A stretch of DNA of 45,413 nt from JBDZVM01 sp040255675 (GTDB taxonomy: Bacteria; Actinomycetota; Actinomycetes; Acidothermales; Acidothermaceae), in contig JBDZVM010000033.1 in assembly GCA_040255675.1 (NCBI GenBank), positions 1 through 45,413 of the forward strand. Direction: 5' to 3'. The notes beneath the pieces are model-generated. The model saw nothing but the letters and a program-made list of their open reading frames with translations, was not told the origin of the DNA and searched no databases. Of the stretch, positions 15,010-24,021 are shown in pieces (the stretch's first letter is position 1; every line of letters begins with the position of its first letter). The translations under genes and the position numbers were made by a program.

Positions 15010-16662
15010 GTGACTCCTGCCCAATTAGCCGATGCGATTCTTGCCGCGGTTGCCGCCGCGGTTGCCGATGACGACCTTTCTATAGAGGTGCCGTCGAGCG
15101 TGACGGTCGAGCGGCCCAAGAGCAAGGAGTTCGGCGACTACGCCACGAATGTGGCGTTGCAGCTTGCCAAGCCGGCGGCGCGGCGTCCGCGCGAGGTCGC
15201 CGAGCTGGTCGCGAGGCGGCTTCGAGGCACGCCCGGCATCGCCAAGGTCGACGTCGCGGGCCCGGGGTTCCTCAACATCACGCTCGACGCGGCCGCGCAA
15301 GGCGAGTTGGCGCGCACGATCGTCGAGGCCGGAAAGGCGTACGGCCGCACCGACACCCTGCGCGGCCAAAAGATCAACCTCGAGTTCATCTCGGCCAACC
15401 CGACCGGTCCGTTGCACCTTGGCCACACTCGTTGGGCGGCGGTTGGCGACGCGATCGGCCGGGTGCTGTCGGCCGCCGGGGCGGAGGTCACCCGCGAGTT
15501 CTACATCAACGACCGCGGCGTGCAGATGGAGCGCTTCGGCGCGTCCCTCGAGGCGGCCGCGATCGGTCAGCCGGTTCCCGACGACGGCTACCACGGCGAG
15601 TACATTCACGAGCTCGCCCGTGAAATCGTCGAGGCCAACCCGAAAATCGTCGACTTGGCGGAAGACGAGCGGCGCACAGAATTTCGCGAAGTCGGCTACC
15701 GGCTGCAGCTCGCGCATCAAAAGGCGGTGCTCGACACGTTCGGCACGCACTTCGACGTCTGGTATTCCGAGCGGTCGTTGCACGAGTCCGGCGCGGTCGA
15801 GCGCGGCTTCGCGAAGTTGCGCGAACTCGGCCACGTTTTCGAGGCGGACGGCGCGGTGTGGCTGCGCACCACCGATTTCGGCGACGATAAAGACCGCCCG
15901 CTAGTGAAAAGCGACGGCGAGCTGACCTACTTCGCCTCCGACACCGCTTATTACGTCGACAAGCGGTCGCGCGGTTTCGACGTGTGCATCTACCTGCTGG
16001 GTGCCGACCATCACGGCTACGTGGCGAGACTCAAGGCCGTCGCCGCGGCGGCGGGCGACGATGCCGAGAAGAACATCGAGGTGCTGATCGGGCAGCTCGT
16101 GAAGATACTCAAGAGCGGCCAGGAAGTGCGCCTTTCGAAGCGCGCGGGCGAAATCGTCACGCTCGAAGACTTCGTCGACATGGCAGGTGTCGACGCCGTC
16201 CGGTATTCGCTCAGCCGGTATCCGAGCGATTCGCCGCTCACGCTCGACATCGACGACATCACCCGCAAGAAGAACGACAACCCCGTCTTCTACGTGCAAT
16301 ACGTGGCCGCTCGCACCGCGTCGGTTTCACGTAACGCTAACGAGATGGGCATCGAAAAAGGCGACCTCGACCCCGCGCTCTTCGACCACGAACGCGAGCA
16401 CGATTTGCTCGGTGCGCTCGGCGAATTCCCGCGCATCGTGGCGAGCGCCGCGGAGTTGCGCGAGCCGCACCGGGTCGCCCGGTACCTCGAAGAACTCGCG
16501 GGCGTCTACCACCGGTTCTACGACTCGTGCCGCATCTTGCCGCTCGGCGACGAACCGGTCACGCCCCTAAACCACGCCCGGTTGTGGCTGAACGACGCGA
16601 CGCGAGTGGTCATCGCCAACGGGCTCGACCTGCTCGGCGTCAGCGCCCCTGAACGGATGTAG
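15010..16662 (+). CDS. argS: Arginyl-tRNA synthetase
   Basis: Class I aminoacyl-tRNA synthetase of 550 aa that charges tRNA-Arg. The N-terminal Add1 domain includes KEFGDYATNVALQLAK. The HIGH motif is HLGH at residues 136-139 (ANPTGPLHLGHTRW). The KMSKS-equivalent region reads VRLSKRAGEIVTLEDFVD, and the anticodon-binding DALR domain ends with the typical LGVSAPERM. I chose the GTG at 15010 because it starts the conserved N-terminus and has a well-spaced -10; the frame is open further upstream but with no conserved sequence. It stands close to tRNA-Arg(CCG), and lysA follows after 4 bases. Confidence 0.97.
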   Translation: MTPAQLADAILAAVAAAVADDDLSIEVPSSVTVERPKSKEFGDYATNVALQLAKPAARRPREVAELVARRLRGTPGIAKVDVAGPGFLNITLDAAAQGELARTIVEAGKAYGRTDTLRGQKINLEFISANPTGPLHLGHTRWAAVGDAIGRVLSAAGAEVTREFYINDRGVQMERFGASLEAAAIGQPVPDDGYHGEYIHELAREIVEANPKIVDLAEDERRTEFREVGYRLQLAHQKAVLDTFGTHFDVWYSERSLHESGAVERGFAKLRELGHVFEADGAVWLRTTDFGDDKDRPLVKSDGELTYFASDTAYYVDKRSRGFDVCIYLLGADHHGYVARLKAVAAAAGDDAEKNIEVLIGQLVKILKSGQEVRLSKRAGEIVTLEDFVDMAGVDAVRYSLSRYPSDSPLTLDIDDITRKKNDNPVFYVQYVAARTASVSRNANEMGIEKGDLDPALFDHEREHDLLGALGEFPRIVASAAELREPHRVARYLEELAGVYHRFYDSCRILPLGDEPVTPLNHARLWLNDATRVVIANGLDLLGVSAPERM

Positions 16663-16666
16663 CGAC

Positions 16667-18061
16667 ATGCACACGCACGAGGCAGGCGCGCTGCACGCCG
16701 ACGTCCGCGAACTTGGCGCCCAACCGCTTCAACCGCCGGCCGATCTCAATACGATCGCGCCGTCGGTCTGGCCCGCCAACGTGAGGCGGGGGAGCGACGG
16801 CGTGCTCGCGGTTGCCGGCGTCAGCGTGACCGACATCGCAAGGGAATTCGGCACGCCCGCGTATGTGGTCGACGAAGACGACTTTAGAACGAGGTGCCGT
16901 GCGTGGGCCGACGCGTTTCCCGAAGCCGACGTGTATTACGCGGGCAAGGCGTTTCTCACCACGGCGATCGCGCGGTGGGTGGCGGAAGAAGGCCTGCGGC
17001 TCGACGTCTGCACCGGCGGCGAACTCGCGGTCGCGCTGCACGCCGGGTTCGACGCCACAAGAATTGCCATGCATGGCAACAACAAATCGACGGCCGAGCT
17101 GACGCAGGCGCTTGCCGCCGGAGTCGGGCGCATCGTCGTCGACTCGTTCGACGAGATCGAACGGCTCGCCAAACTCGCGGCTGGCCGAGCGAGCAAGCCG
17201 AAGGTGTTGATCCGCGCTACAGTCGGCGTCGAGGCGCACACCCACGAGTTCATCGCTACCGCGCACGAAGACCAAAAGTTCGGTTTTTCGCTTGCCGGGG
17301 GAGCGGCGCACGAAGCGGTTCGCCGAGTGCTGAACAGCGACAGTCTCGAACTCGTCGGCGTGCATTCACACATCGGCTCGCAAATCTTCGACACGTCAGG
17401 CTTCGAGGTGTCGGCGCATCGCGTCGTCGGGCTACTCAAAGAAATTCGCGACGAACACGGCATCGAGTTGCCCGAGCTTGATCTCGGAGGCGGGCTCGGT
17501 GTCGCCTACACGGTCGACGACGATCCCGCGGAACTCTCCTACGTAGCAACACAATTGCGCGACATCGTCGAGCGAGAGTGCAAGGGCGCCAGCTTGAGCA
17601 TTCCGCGGCTGAGCGTCGAACCGGGTCGCGCCATCGCCGGCCCCAGCACGTTCACGCTGTACGAAGTTGGCACGATCAAGCCCGTCGAAGTCAGTGCCGG
17701 AATCACCCGCACGTACGTCAGCGTCGACGGCGGTATGAGCGACAACGTCCGCACCGCGCTTTACGACGCCAGCTACTCGTGCGCGGTCGCGAGCCGGTCG
17801 TCGTCCGCCGAACCGATGCTCGCCCGCGTGGTCGGCAAGCATTGCGAGTCGGGCGATATCGTCGTCCGCGACACGTTCTTGCCCTCCGATCTCGGGCTCG
17901 GAGATCTGCTCGCGGTGCCTGTCACCGGCGCGTACTGCCGATCGCTCGCCAGCAACTACAACCAGGTTGGCCGGCCTCCGGTCGTCGCCGTGAGAGACGG
18001 CGCGGCCCGCCTGATCGTGCGGCGCGAGACCGTCGACGACCTCTTGCGTCTCGACGTCTGA
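16667..18061 (+). CDS. lysA: Diaminopimelate decarboxylase
   Basis: Last enzyme of lysine synthesis: converts meso-diaminopimelate to L-lysine, with PLP. The protein has 464 aa. The PLP-binding lysine is Lys94 in VYYAGKAFLT. The barrel contains IAMHGNNKS and LVGVHSHIGSQIF, and the C-terminal domain has VEPGRAI and the substrate-site cysteine in GAYCRSLASNYNQVGRP. The N-terminal extension (about 40 residues, starting MHTHEAGALHADV) is typical for actinobacteria. It starts 4 bases after argS and is probably co-transcribed with it and with hom. Confidence 0.97.
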   Translation: MHTHEAGALHADVRELGAQPLQPPADLNTIAPSVWPANVRRGSDGVLAVAGVSVTDIAREFGTPAYVVDEDDFRTRCRAWADAFPEADVYYAGKAFLTTAIARWVAEEGLRLDVCTGGELAVALHAGFDATRIAMHGNNKSTAELTQALAAGVGRIVVDSFDEIERLAKLAAGRASKPKVLIRATVGVEAHTHEFIATAHEDQKFGFSLAGGAAHEAVRRVLNSDSLELVGVHSHIGSQIFDTSGFEVSAHRVVGLLKEIRDEHGIELPELDLGGGLGVAYTVDDDPAELSYVATQLRDIVERECKGASLSIPRLSVEPGRAIAGPSTFTLYEVGTIKPVEVSAGITRTYVSVDGGMSDNVRTALYDASYSCAVASRSSSAEPMLARVVGKHCESGDIVVRDTFLPSDLGLGDLLAVPVTGAYCRSLASNYNQVGRPPVVAVRDGAARLIVRRETVDDLLRLDV

Positions 18062-18093
18062 CCCGGCACGGCAGAATAAGGCGCGACTCACCA

Positions 18094-18117
18094 AAGCGAA
18101 CCAACAAGCGAACCAAC
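18094..18117. repeat. 12-base tandem duplication in the hom leader
   Basis: The unit AAGCGAACCAAC occurs twice in direct tandem, ending just before the ribosome site (AGGAG) of hom. It may be a recent slippage duplication. Its effect on translation is unknown. Confidence 0.6.
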
Positions 18118-18133
18118 AGGAGCGAGGACGGCG

Positions 18134-19444
18134 ATGAGCGGCACCGAGCGCCCCGACAAGCGCCCGCTTCGCGTCGCCCTGCTCGGCTGCGGCACGGTCG
18201 GCACCCAGGTGATCAGGCTGATGCGCGAACAAAGTGACGACCTCACCGCCCGCATCGGCGCGCCTCTCGAACTCGTTGGCATCGCCGTGCGCCGTGCCGG
18301 GCGAAAGCGCGATCTCGACGTCGACCCAGCGCTGTTCACCACCGACGCGGCTGCCCTCGCCGCCCGCGACGACGTCGACATCGTCGTCGAAGTCATCGGC
18401 GGTATCGAGCCGGCCCGTTCACTGATCTTGAGCGCGATGAGCCGCGGTTCCTCGATCGTCACGGCAAACAAGGCGTTGCTCGCCGAAGACGGCGCCACAT
18501 TGCATGAGGCCGCCAGAAAACACGGCGTCGACCTTTATTACGAAGCCAGCGTGGCCGGCGCTATCCCGCTGTTGCGGCCACTTCGCGAATCGCTCGCCGG
18601 CGACACGGTGCATCGGGTGCTCGGCATCGTCAACGGCACGACGAATTTCATCCTCACGCGCATGGACGAAACCGGCGCCAGCTTCACCGACGCGCTCGAC
18701 GAAGCCACCGAATTGGGTTATGCCGAAGCCGATCCGAGCGCCGACATCGACGGTTTCGACGCCGCGGCCAAGGCAGCCATCCTCGCCGGGTTGGCGTTTC
18801 ACACGAGAGTCACGATCGCCGACGTCCATCGCGAAGGCATCGCCGATGTCACCGCCGCGGCAGTGGCCAGTGCGCGCGATATGGGGTGCGTGGTCAAGCT
18901 GCTGGCAATTTGCGAGCGCACTCTCGACGGCCGCGGCGTCACCGTGCGCGTGCATCCGGCGATGATTCCGCGTTCGCACCCGCTGGCCGGCGTGCGTGAG
19001 GCCTACAACGCGGTCTTCATCGAAGCCGACGCGGCCGGGCAACTGATGTTCTACGGCCGTGGCGCCGGGGGAGCCCCCAGCGCCAGCGCGGTACTCGGCG
19101 ACATCGTCGCGGTCGGGCGCAACAAGGTGAAAAGTGCTTTGGGAGCGGGCGAATCCAGCTACGCCGACCTCGCCGTCCGTTCGATGGGTGAAACCGTCAC
19201 GCGTTACCACGTCAGCCTCGACGTCGCCGACAAGGCCGGTGTGCTGGCTTCGGTGGCCAACGTATTCGCCGACCACGACGTCTCGATCCAGACGGTGCGG
19301 CAGTCAGGCCGCGGCGACGACGCCACGCTCGTGATCGTCACGCATTCGGCGTCCGATGCCGCGTTGTCGGCGACGGTTGAAGGGCTGCGCGGCCTCGACG
19401 TCGTCCGCGACGTCGCCAGCGTGATGCGTGTCGAGGGCGAGTAA
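18134..19444 (+). CDS. hom: Homoserine dehydrogenase with ACT domain
   Basis: Protein of 436 aa reducing aspartate semialdehyde to homoserine, the branch point to threonine and methionine. The N-terminal NAD(P)-binding motif is ALLGCGTVGTQV. The catalytic domain contains YYEASVAGAIPLLRPL, VNGTTNFIL, ADPSADIDGFDAAAK and KLAILAG-type helices. Residues about 355-430 are a C-terminal ACT domain (VADKAGVLASVANVFADHDVS) that gives threonine feedback control in this family. A ribosome site AGGAGCGAGGA precedes the ATG. thrC follows after 28 bases. Confidence 0.97.
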   Translation: MSGTERPDKRPLRVALLGCGTVGTQVIRLMREQSDDLTARIGAPLELVGIAVRRAGRKRDLDVDPALFTTDAAALAARDDVDIVVEVIGGIEPARSLILSAMSRGSSIVTANKALLAEDGATLHEAARKHGVDLYYEASVAGAIPLLRPLRESLAGDTVHRVLGIVNGTTNFILTRMDETGASFTDALDEATELGYAEADPSADIDGFDAAAKAAILAGLAFHTRVTIADVHREGIADVTAAAVASARDMGCVVKLLAICERTLDGRGVTVRVHPAMIPRSHPLAGVREAYNAVFIEADAAGQLMFYGRGAGGAPSASAVLGDIVAVGRNKVKSALGAGESSYADLAVRSMGETVTRYHVSLDVADKAGVLASVANVFADHDVSIQTVRQSGRGDDATLVIVTHSASDAALSATVEGLRGLDVVRDVASVMRVEGE

Positions 19445-19472
19445 ATGACGGCCGGCGAGAACAAGAAAAGCG

Positions 19473-20558
19473 ATGGTGGTCGACATGGGTAATCCCCGCT
19501 GGCGCGGACTCATCGAGGAATACCGCGACTGGCTGCCGGTCACCGAGAAAACTCCTGTGATTACGTTGCTGGAGGGCGGCACGCCGCTCGTACCCGCGCA
19601 TGTGCTCTCGCGGATGACCGACTGCGAGGTCTACCTCAAAGTCGAAGGCGCCAACCCGACCGGCTCGTTCAAAGACCGCGGCATGACGATGGCCATCAGC
19701 AAGGCGGTCGAGGCGGGATCGAAAGCCGTTATTTGCGCCTCCACCGGCAATACCAGCGCGAGCGCCGCGGCGTACGCGGCACGGGCCGGCTTGTTGTGCG
19801 CCGTGCTGGTGCCTCGCGGCAAGATCGCGTTGGGCAAGTTGGCGCAGGCGTTGGTGCACGGAGCGAAGTTGCTGCAAATCGACGGCAACTTCGACGACTG
19901 TCTCGCTCTTGCCAGCAAGCTGTCGCAGGACTATCCGGTCACCCTCGTCAACTCGGTCAATCCCGACCGCATCGAGGGTCAAAAGACCGCGTCGTTCGAA
20001 ATCGTCGATGCGCTCGGCGACGCCCCCGACGTCCATTGCCTGCCCGTCGGCAACGCCGGCAATATCACCGCCTACTGGAAGGGGTACGTCGAGTACTCCG
20101 ACAAAAACCGAGGTGGCTCCGCGACCAAACGGCCGAAGATGCGGGGGTTTCAGGCCGCCGGCGCCGCGCCGATCGTGCTCGGCCACGTCGTGACGCAGCC
20201 GTCGACAATCGCGACGGCAATCCGCATCGGCAACCCGGCGAGCTGGACCAAAGCACTCGACGCCCGCGACCAATCCGGCGGCGCCATCGAGTCGGTCACC
20301 GACCGCCAGATTCTCTCGGCCTACCGGCTGCTTGCCAGCAAGGAGGCGGTCTTCGTCGAGCCGGCGTCGGCCGCCAGTGTCGCGGGGTTGTTGCAGGCCC
20401 GACAGTCCGGCAGTCTTGACGCCGGGCTGAGGGTGGTTTGCACCGTCACCGGCAACGGGCTGAAGGATCCCGAGTGGGCGATCGCCGGCGCTCCCGCGCC
20501 CACCACGGTGCCGGCGGACGCCGAGCTTGCCGCGAAGGCGCTCGGCCTTGACGCCTAA
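19473..20558 (+). CDS. thrC: Threonine synthase
   Basis: PLP enzyme of 361 aa converting O-phosphohomoserine to threonine. The PLP lysine is Lys67 in ANPTGSFKDRGMT, the phosphate-binding loop is VGNAGNITAYWKGY, and the substrate loop ASTGNTSASAAAYAARAG is present. The shorter, actinobacteria/plant-unlike class is indicated by the length. Starts are possible at 19473 (MVVDMGNPRW) or at 19485 (MGNPRW); neither has a strong ribosome site. A 15-codon ORF (19445-19492) starting right after the hom stop overlaps the start and may be chance. The 3' end overlaps thrB. Confidence 0.96.
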   Translation: MVVDMGNPRWRGLIEEYRDWLPVTEKTPVITLLEGGTPLVPAHVLSRMTDCEVYLKVEGANPTGSFKDRGMTMAISKAVEAGSKAVICASTGNTSASAAAYAARAGLLCAVLVPRGKIALGKLAQALVHGAKLLQIDGNFDDCLALASKLSQDYPVTLVNSVNPDRIEGQKTASFEIVDALGDAPDVHCLPVGNAGNITAYWKGYVEYSDKNRGGSATKRPKMRGFQAAGAAPIVLGHVVTQPSTIATAIRIGNPASWTKALDARDQSGGAIESVTDRQILSAYRLLASKEAVFVEPASAASVAGLLQARQSGSLDAGLRVVCTVTGNGLKDPEWAIAGAPAPTTVPADAELAAKALGLDA

Positions 20559-21504
20559 GAGCCGCAGGCCGGTCAGCATCAACTTTCGGGCCGCCCCAGT
20601 GCGCGTGCGGGTGCCCGCTACCAGCGCGAACTTGGGCCCTGGCTTCGACAGCTTCGGCCTCGCGCTTCAACTCTACGACGACGTCGTCGTGCAGGTCGCT
20701 GAGTCGGGGCTGGCGGTCGACGTCGCGGGCGAGGGCGCCGACGACGTCAAGCGCGACAAGCGAAACCTCGTTGTGCAGGCGATCCAGGCAACTTTCGAAC
20801 TGCTCGGCGGTCAGCCGCGCGGCCTCGAAGTGGTGTGCGCGAACCGGATCCCCCACGGGCGCGGCCTCGGCTCCTCGGCAGCCGCCATCGTCGCGGGCAT
20901 CGTCGCCGCGCGCGAGCTGGTGCTCGGCGGTCCCGACAAATTGCCGGACGACGCCGCGCTGCGGCTTGCCACAAACCTTGAAGGCCATCCCGACAACGTC
21001 GCCGCGTGCTTGTTCGGCGGCTTCACCCTGGCGTGGAGCCATCACGACGAATTAGGCCCGGTCGCCGAGGCGATTCGTCTCGACGTGCATGCCGACATCG
21101 CGCCGGTGGCGTTCGTCCCCGAGAACAAGGCGTCGACGGCGAAGGTTCGCAAGTTGTTGCCCGAGCAGGTGCCGCATCACGACGCCGCGGCGAACGCGGC
21201 ACGGGCGGGCTTGCTGGTCGAGGCAATGACCAGGCGACCCGACCTGCTTCTCGCGGCCACCCAAGACTGGCTACATCAGCCGTATCGGGCACCCGCGATG
21301 CCGCGTAGCGCGGCTTTGGTCGAGAAGCTGCGCGAGGCGGGGGTTGCCGCCGTGATCTCCGGCGCCGGCCCTACTGTGCTTGCCCTGCCAACGCGCGATC
21401 AAGCCAGTGATATGTCCGTGTTCGGGGGGCGATGGTTCTCGGCGTCCGAACTGGTCGTCGATACGGGTGGGGCGCGCGTGATGCCGGTCGACGCGCCGGG
21501 CTAA
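20548..21504 (+). CDS. thrB: Homoserine kinase
   Basis: GHMP-family kinase of about 318 aa phosphorylating homoserine before threonine synthase. The N-terminal strand VRVRVPATSANLGPGFDSFG and the ATP-binding glycine loop IPHGRGLGSSAAAIVAGIVA are diagnostic, and GHPDNVAACLFGG and the C-terminal AVISGAGPTVLAL complete the fold. The conserved N-terminus (FRAAPVRVRV) has no ATG or GTG in front of it. The likely start is a TTG at 20548 overlapping the thrC stop; a TTG at 20527 is the alternative. Rare start and overlap suggest translational coupling with thrC. Confidence 0.94.
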   Translation: MTPKSRRPVSINFRAAPVRVRVPATSANLGPGFDSFGLALQLYDDVVVQVAESGLAVDVAGEGADDVKRDKRNLVVQAIQATFELLGGQPRGLEVVCANRIPHGRGLGSSAAAIVAGIVAARELVLGGPDKLPDDAALRLATNLEGHPDNVAACLFGGFTLAWSHHDELGPVAEAIRLDVHADIAPVAFVPENKASTAKVRKLLPEQVPHHDAAANAARAGLLVEAMTRRPDLLLAATQDWLHQPYRAPAMPRSAALVEKLREAGVAAVISGAGPTVLALPTRDQASDMSVFGGRWFSASELVVDTGGARVMPVDAPG

Positions 21505-21536
21505 CCGGGAGAAATGCCCATCTTTCACGCCCGGTT
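21503..21536 (+). terminator. Possible weak terminator after thrB
   Basis: AACCGGG (21503-21509) and CCCGGTT (21530-21536) form a perfect 7-bp stem with a 20-base loop at the thrB stop codon. The loop is long, so activity is uncertain. Confidence 0.3.
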
Positions 21537-22029
21537 CGCGTGGCCGCGCGAGATTCGCTCGCGCCGACCTGGGCGGATGGGCCGCGCGCGTCGTGGGGAG
21601 TGCTACGCTGGGCCTTGCATCCAGTTGCCTCGTAGGCCACGATGCTGTGCTCCCCCACGATGCGCCGGTTTGATCGGCTCTGATTTGCCCGCCGCCCGAA
21701 ATCCCCTCACGTTCGGACATGGGTTCGTCAGATCCATCGGTCCTTCTCTCGCACGTGGAATCCCAGAAATTCCCGACGCCGCTAAGTGATCTACTGCCGA
21801 GGCGGCGTCGAGGCGGAGTCAAGCGTCGAGGCCCAGCGAGCGTGGTGTTCCCGTCGCATCTTCGTCCAGGTCGTTGGCTGAGGCCACCCCCGTGTGAGCC
21901 GCCGCCGGCGATTCCCGGACGCCGATGCGGCCCGGCAGTGGCCGGAAAAGCGAAGTGTGGCTTTATGACGGAATATCCGGCAAGAACCGTCGGATGTCGA
22001 TCAACGAAGCCTTCCCGGAAGGATCCTGA
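21505..22029 (+). promoter_or_regulatory. Long leader / intergenic region before rho
   Basis: About 525 bases without a convincing gene; short open frames here lack ribosome sites and conserved sequence. A possible promoter is at 21601-21609. The rho genes of many bacteria have long leaders through which Rho limits its own synthesis, so this stretch may be the rho regulatory leader. Several GC-rich self-complementary segments lie at 21790-21920. The ribosome site GGAAGG sits 8 bases before the rho GTG. Confidence 0.45.
21601..21609 (+). promoter_or_regulatory. rho: Extended -10 candidate for rho
   Basis: TGCTACGCT fits the extended -10 pattern TGnTANNNT. The expected transcription start near 21616 would give a leader of about 410 bases before rho. 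No good -35 is visible. Confidence 0.35.
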
Positions 22030-24021
22030 GTGACCGAGATCACCGATGCCCCCCAGCTCGTCTTGACCACAGAAGGCGACACCCGTCCCGATGGCGCCGT
22101 TCGTACCCGGCGCAAGCCCACCGCCTCCGGCCTTTCCGCCATGGTTCTGCCCGAGTTGCAAGCGCTCGCGGCGAGCATGGGCATCAGCGGCACGGGCCGC
22201 ATGCGCAAGAGCGAACTCATCGCCGCGATTCAAGATCGTCAGCCCAAGTCGCCGGCAGGCAGCGAGTCAGAGACTCGCAAGGCGGCCCGGCCACGCGCCG
22301 CCAATCGGCGCACCCCCGTACCTTCGATTACCGCCGATGTCTCCGACGCCGGGTCGTCGAGCGTCGGCTCGGTTGACTCGGCTTCGTCGCATGAGCGCCC
22401 GCAGTCGGCGTCCGGCGTCGATACGGCGGGCCACGCGGGTCGTGGCGAACGCTCGAATGGCGAACGGTTGAGCGGCGACCGGTTGAGCGGCGACCGGTCG
22501 ATCGGTGAGCAGGCGCGCGAGGATCGGCCGGCCGCTGACGCGCAGTCGCGCGGCGACTCCTCGCGCGGCGACAGCGCACGCGACGATCGGCAGCGTGACG
22601 ATCGGCAGCGCGGCGACCGCCAGCGCGGCGACCGTGGCGCTCGCACCGACGGCGGCCGCGACCAGCAGGGTGGCCGCGACCAGCAGGGTAGCCGAGACCA
22701 GCAAAACGGGCGCGACCAGCAAAACGGCCGCGACCAGCAGGGGCAGCAGAACCAGCAGCGACGTGACCGCTCCGACGACGACGATTACGACGGCGGACGG
22801 CGCCGGCGTGGCCGATTCCGCGAGCGCGGCCGCGGCACCCGTGGCCGCGACCGGTTCGGCGACGCCGCCGAGCCGGTGATCGGCGACGACGATGTTCTCA
22901 TCCCGATCGCCGGCATCCTCGACATCCTCGACAATTACGCGTTCGTGCGCACGTCGGGCTACTTGCCCGGCCCCAACGACGTCTACGTCTCGCTTGCGCA
23001 AGTGCGCCGTTACGGCTTGCGGAAGGGAGACGCGGTCACCGGTGTGGTTCGCCAGCCGCGTGAAGGCGAGCGCCGTGAGAAGTTCAACGCGTTGGTGCGG
23101 CTCGACACGGTCAACGGCTCCGACCCAGAGACGGCGAAGGGCCGCGTCGACTTCAACAAGCTCACGCCGCTCTACCCCCAGGAGCGGTTGCGTCTCGAGA
23201 CCGACCCGAACCAGTTGACGACGCGCATCATCGATCTGATCGCCCCGATCGGCAAGGGTCAGCGCGGTCTCATCGTCTCGCCGCCGAAGGCCGGAAAGAC
23301 GATGGTGTTGCAGGCGATCGCCAACGCGATCACCCGCAACAACCCCGAGTGCCACCTGATCGTCGTGCTGGTCGACGAGCGGCCCGAAGAAGTCACCGAC
23401 ATGCAGCGGTCGGTCAAAGGCGAGGTCATCTCCTCGACGTTCGACCGGCCGGCCGAAGACCACACGATGGTCGCCGAGCTTTCGATCGAGCGGGCCAAGC
23501 GGCTCGTCGAGCTAGGCCACGACGTCGTCGTCCTGCTCGACTCGATCACCCGGCTCGGCCGCGCTTACAACACGGCGGCGCCGGCGTCCGGGCGCATCCT
23601 GTCCGGTGGTGTCGACTCCGCGGCGCTGTACCCGCCGAAACGGTTCTTTGGCGCGGCGCGCAACATCGAGGACGGCGGATCCCTCACCATCTTGGCGACC
23701 GCGCTCGTCGAGACCGGTTCTCGCGGTGACGAAGTGATCTTCGAGGAGTTCAAGGGCACCGGCAACATGGAGCTGAAGCTCGACCGCAAGCTCGCCGACA
23801 AGCGGATCTTCCCCGCGGTCGACGTCGACGCGTCAGGCACCCGCAAGGAAGAAATCCTGATGTCGCCCGAAGAACTGCAGATCGTCTGGAAGCTGCGCCG
23901 AGTGCTGCACGCGCTCGATCAACAGCAGGCTCTGGAACTGCTGCTCGACAAGATGAAGCAGACCAAGAGCAATGCAGAGTTCTTGCTGCAGATCCAAAAG
24001 TCGACGCCGATGCCCGACTGA
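22030..24021 (+). CDS. rho: Transcription termination factor Rho with long RNA-binding insertion
   Basis: Hexameric RNA-dependent ATPase that ends transcription; 663 aa against about 420 in E. coli. Residues about 37-72 are the Rho N-terminal helical domain (GLSAMVLPELQALAASMGI). Residues about 75-285 are an actinobacterial insertion rich in Arg, Asp, Gly and Gln, with repeats such as GRDQQ. The RNA-binding domain follows (GILDILDNYAFVRTSGYLPG, about 290-360). The motor has the P-loop PPKAGKT (418-424), the catalytic region VLVDERPEEVTDM, Walker B VVVLLDSITRLGRAYN and the Q/R-loop region. GTG start with GGAAGG upstream. The insertion in related species binds RNA and relaxes sequence demands. 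Confidence 0.97.
   Translation: MTEITDAPQLVLTTEGDTRPDGAVRTRRKPTASGLSAMVLPELQALAASMGISGTGRMRKSELIAAIQDRQPKSPAGSESETRKAARPRAANRRTPVPSITADVSDAGSSSVGSVDSASSHERPQSASGVDTAGHAGRGERSNGERLSGDRLSGDRSIGEQAREDRPAADAQSRGDSSRGDSARDDRQRDDRQRGDRQRGDRGARTDGGRDQQGGRDQQGSRDQQNGRDQQNGRDQQGQQNQQRRDRSDDDDYDGGRRRRGRFRERGRGTRGRDRFGDAAEPVIGDDDVLIPIAGILDILDNYAFVRTSGYLPGPNDVYVSLAQVRRYGLRKGDAVTGVVRQPREGERREKFNALVRLDTVNGSDPETAKGRVDFNKLTPLYPQERLRLETDPNQLTTRIIDLIAPIGKGQRGLIVSPPKAGKTMVLQAIANAITRNNPECHLIVVLVDERPEEVTDMQRSVKGEVISSTFDRPAEDHTMVAELSIERAKRLVELGHDVVVLLDSITRLGRAYNTAAPASGRILSGGVDSAALYPPKRFFGAARNIEDGGSLTILATALVETGSRGDEVIFEEFKGTGNMELKLDRKLADKRIFPAVDVDASGTRKEEILMSPEELQIVWKLRRVLHALDQQQALELLLDKMKQTKSNAEFLLQIQKSTPMPD
22654..22743 (+). 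repeat. Five 18-base repeats inside rho (GRDQQx)
   Basis: Five consecutive imperfect 18-base units encode GRDQQG, GRDQQG, SRDQQN, GRDQQN and GRDQQG. Shorter repeats lie just upstream (RQRDD and RQRGD units near 22590-22635, LSGDR units near 22468-22500). These look like slippage-expanded coding repeats in the RNA-binding insertion. Confidence 0.85.

Noticed and set aside
19445..19492. 15-codon ORF right after the hom stop, overlapping the thrC start
   Set aside because: No ribosome site of its own and no Thr/Ile-rich content expected of an attenuator peptide; probably chance.
21719..22033. Open frame of 104 codons before rho
   Set aside because: No ribosome site, no recognisable conserved sequence, and unusual composition; treated as leader.
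22590..22743. Short regular repeats that could suggest a CRISPR array
   Set aside because: Units are in frame, contiguous without spacers and encode the low-complexity insertion of Rho.
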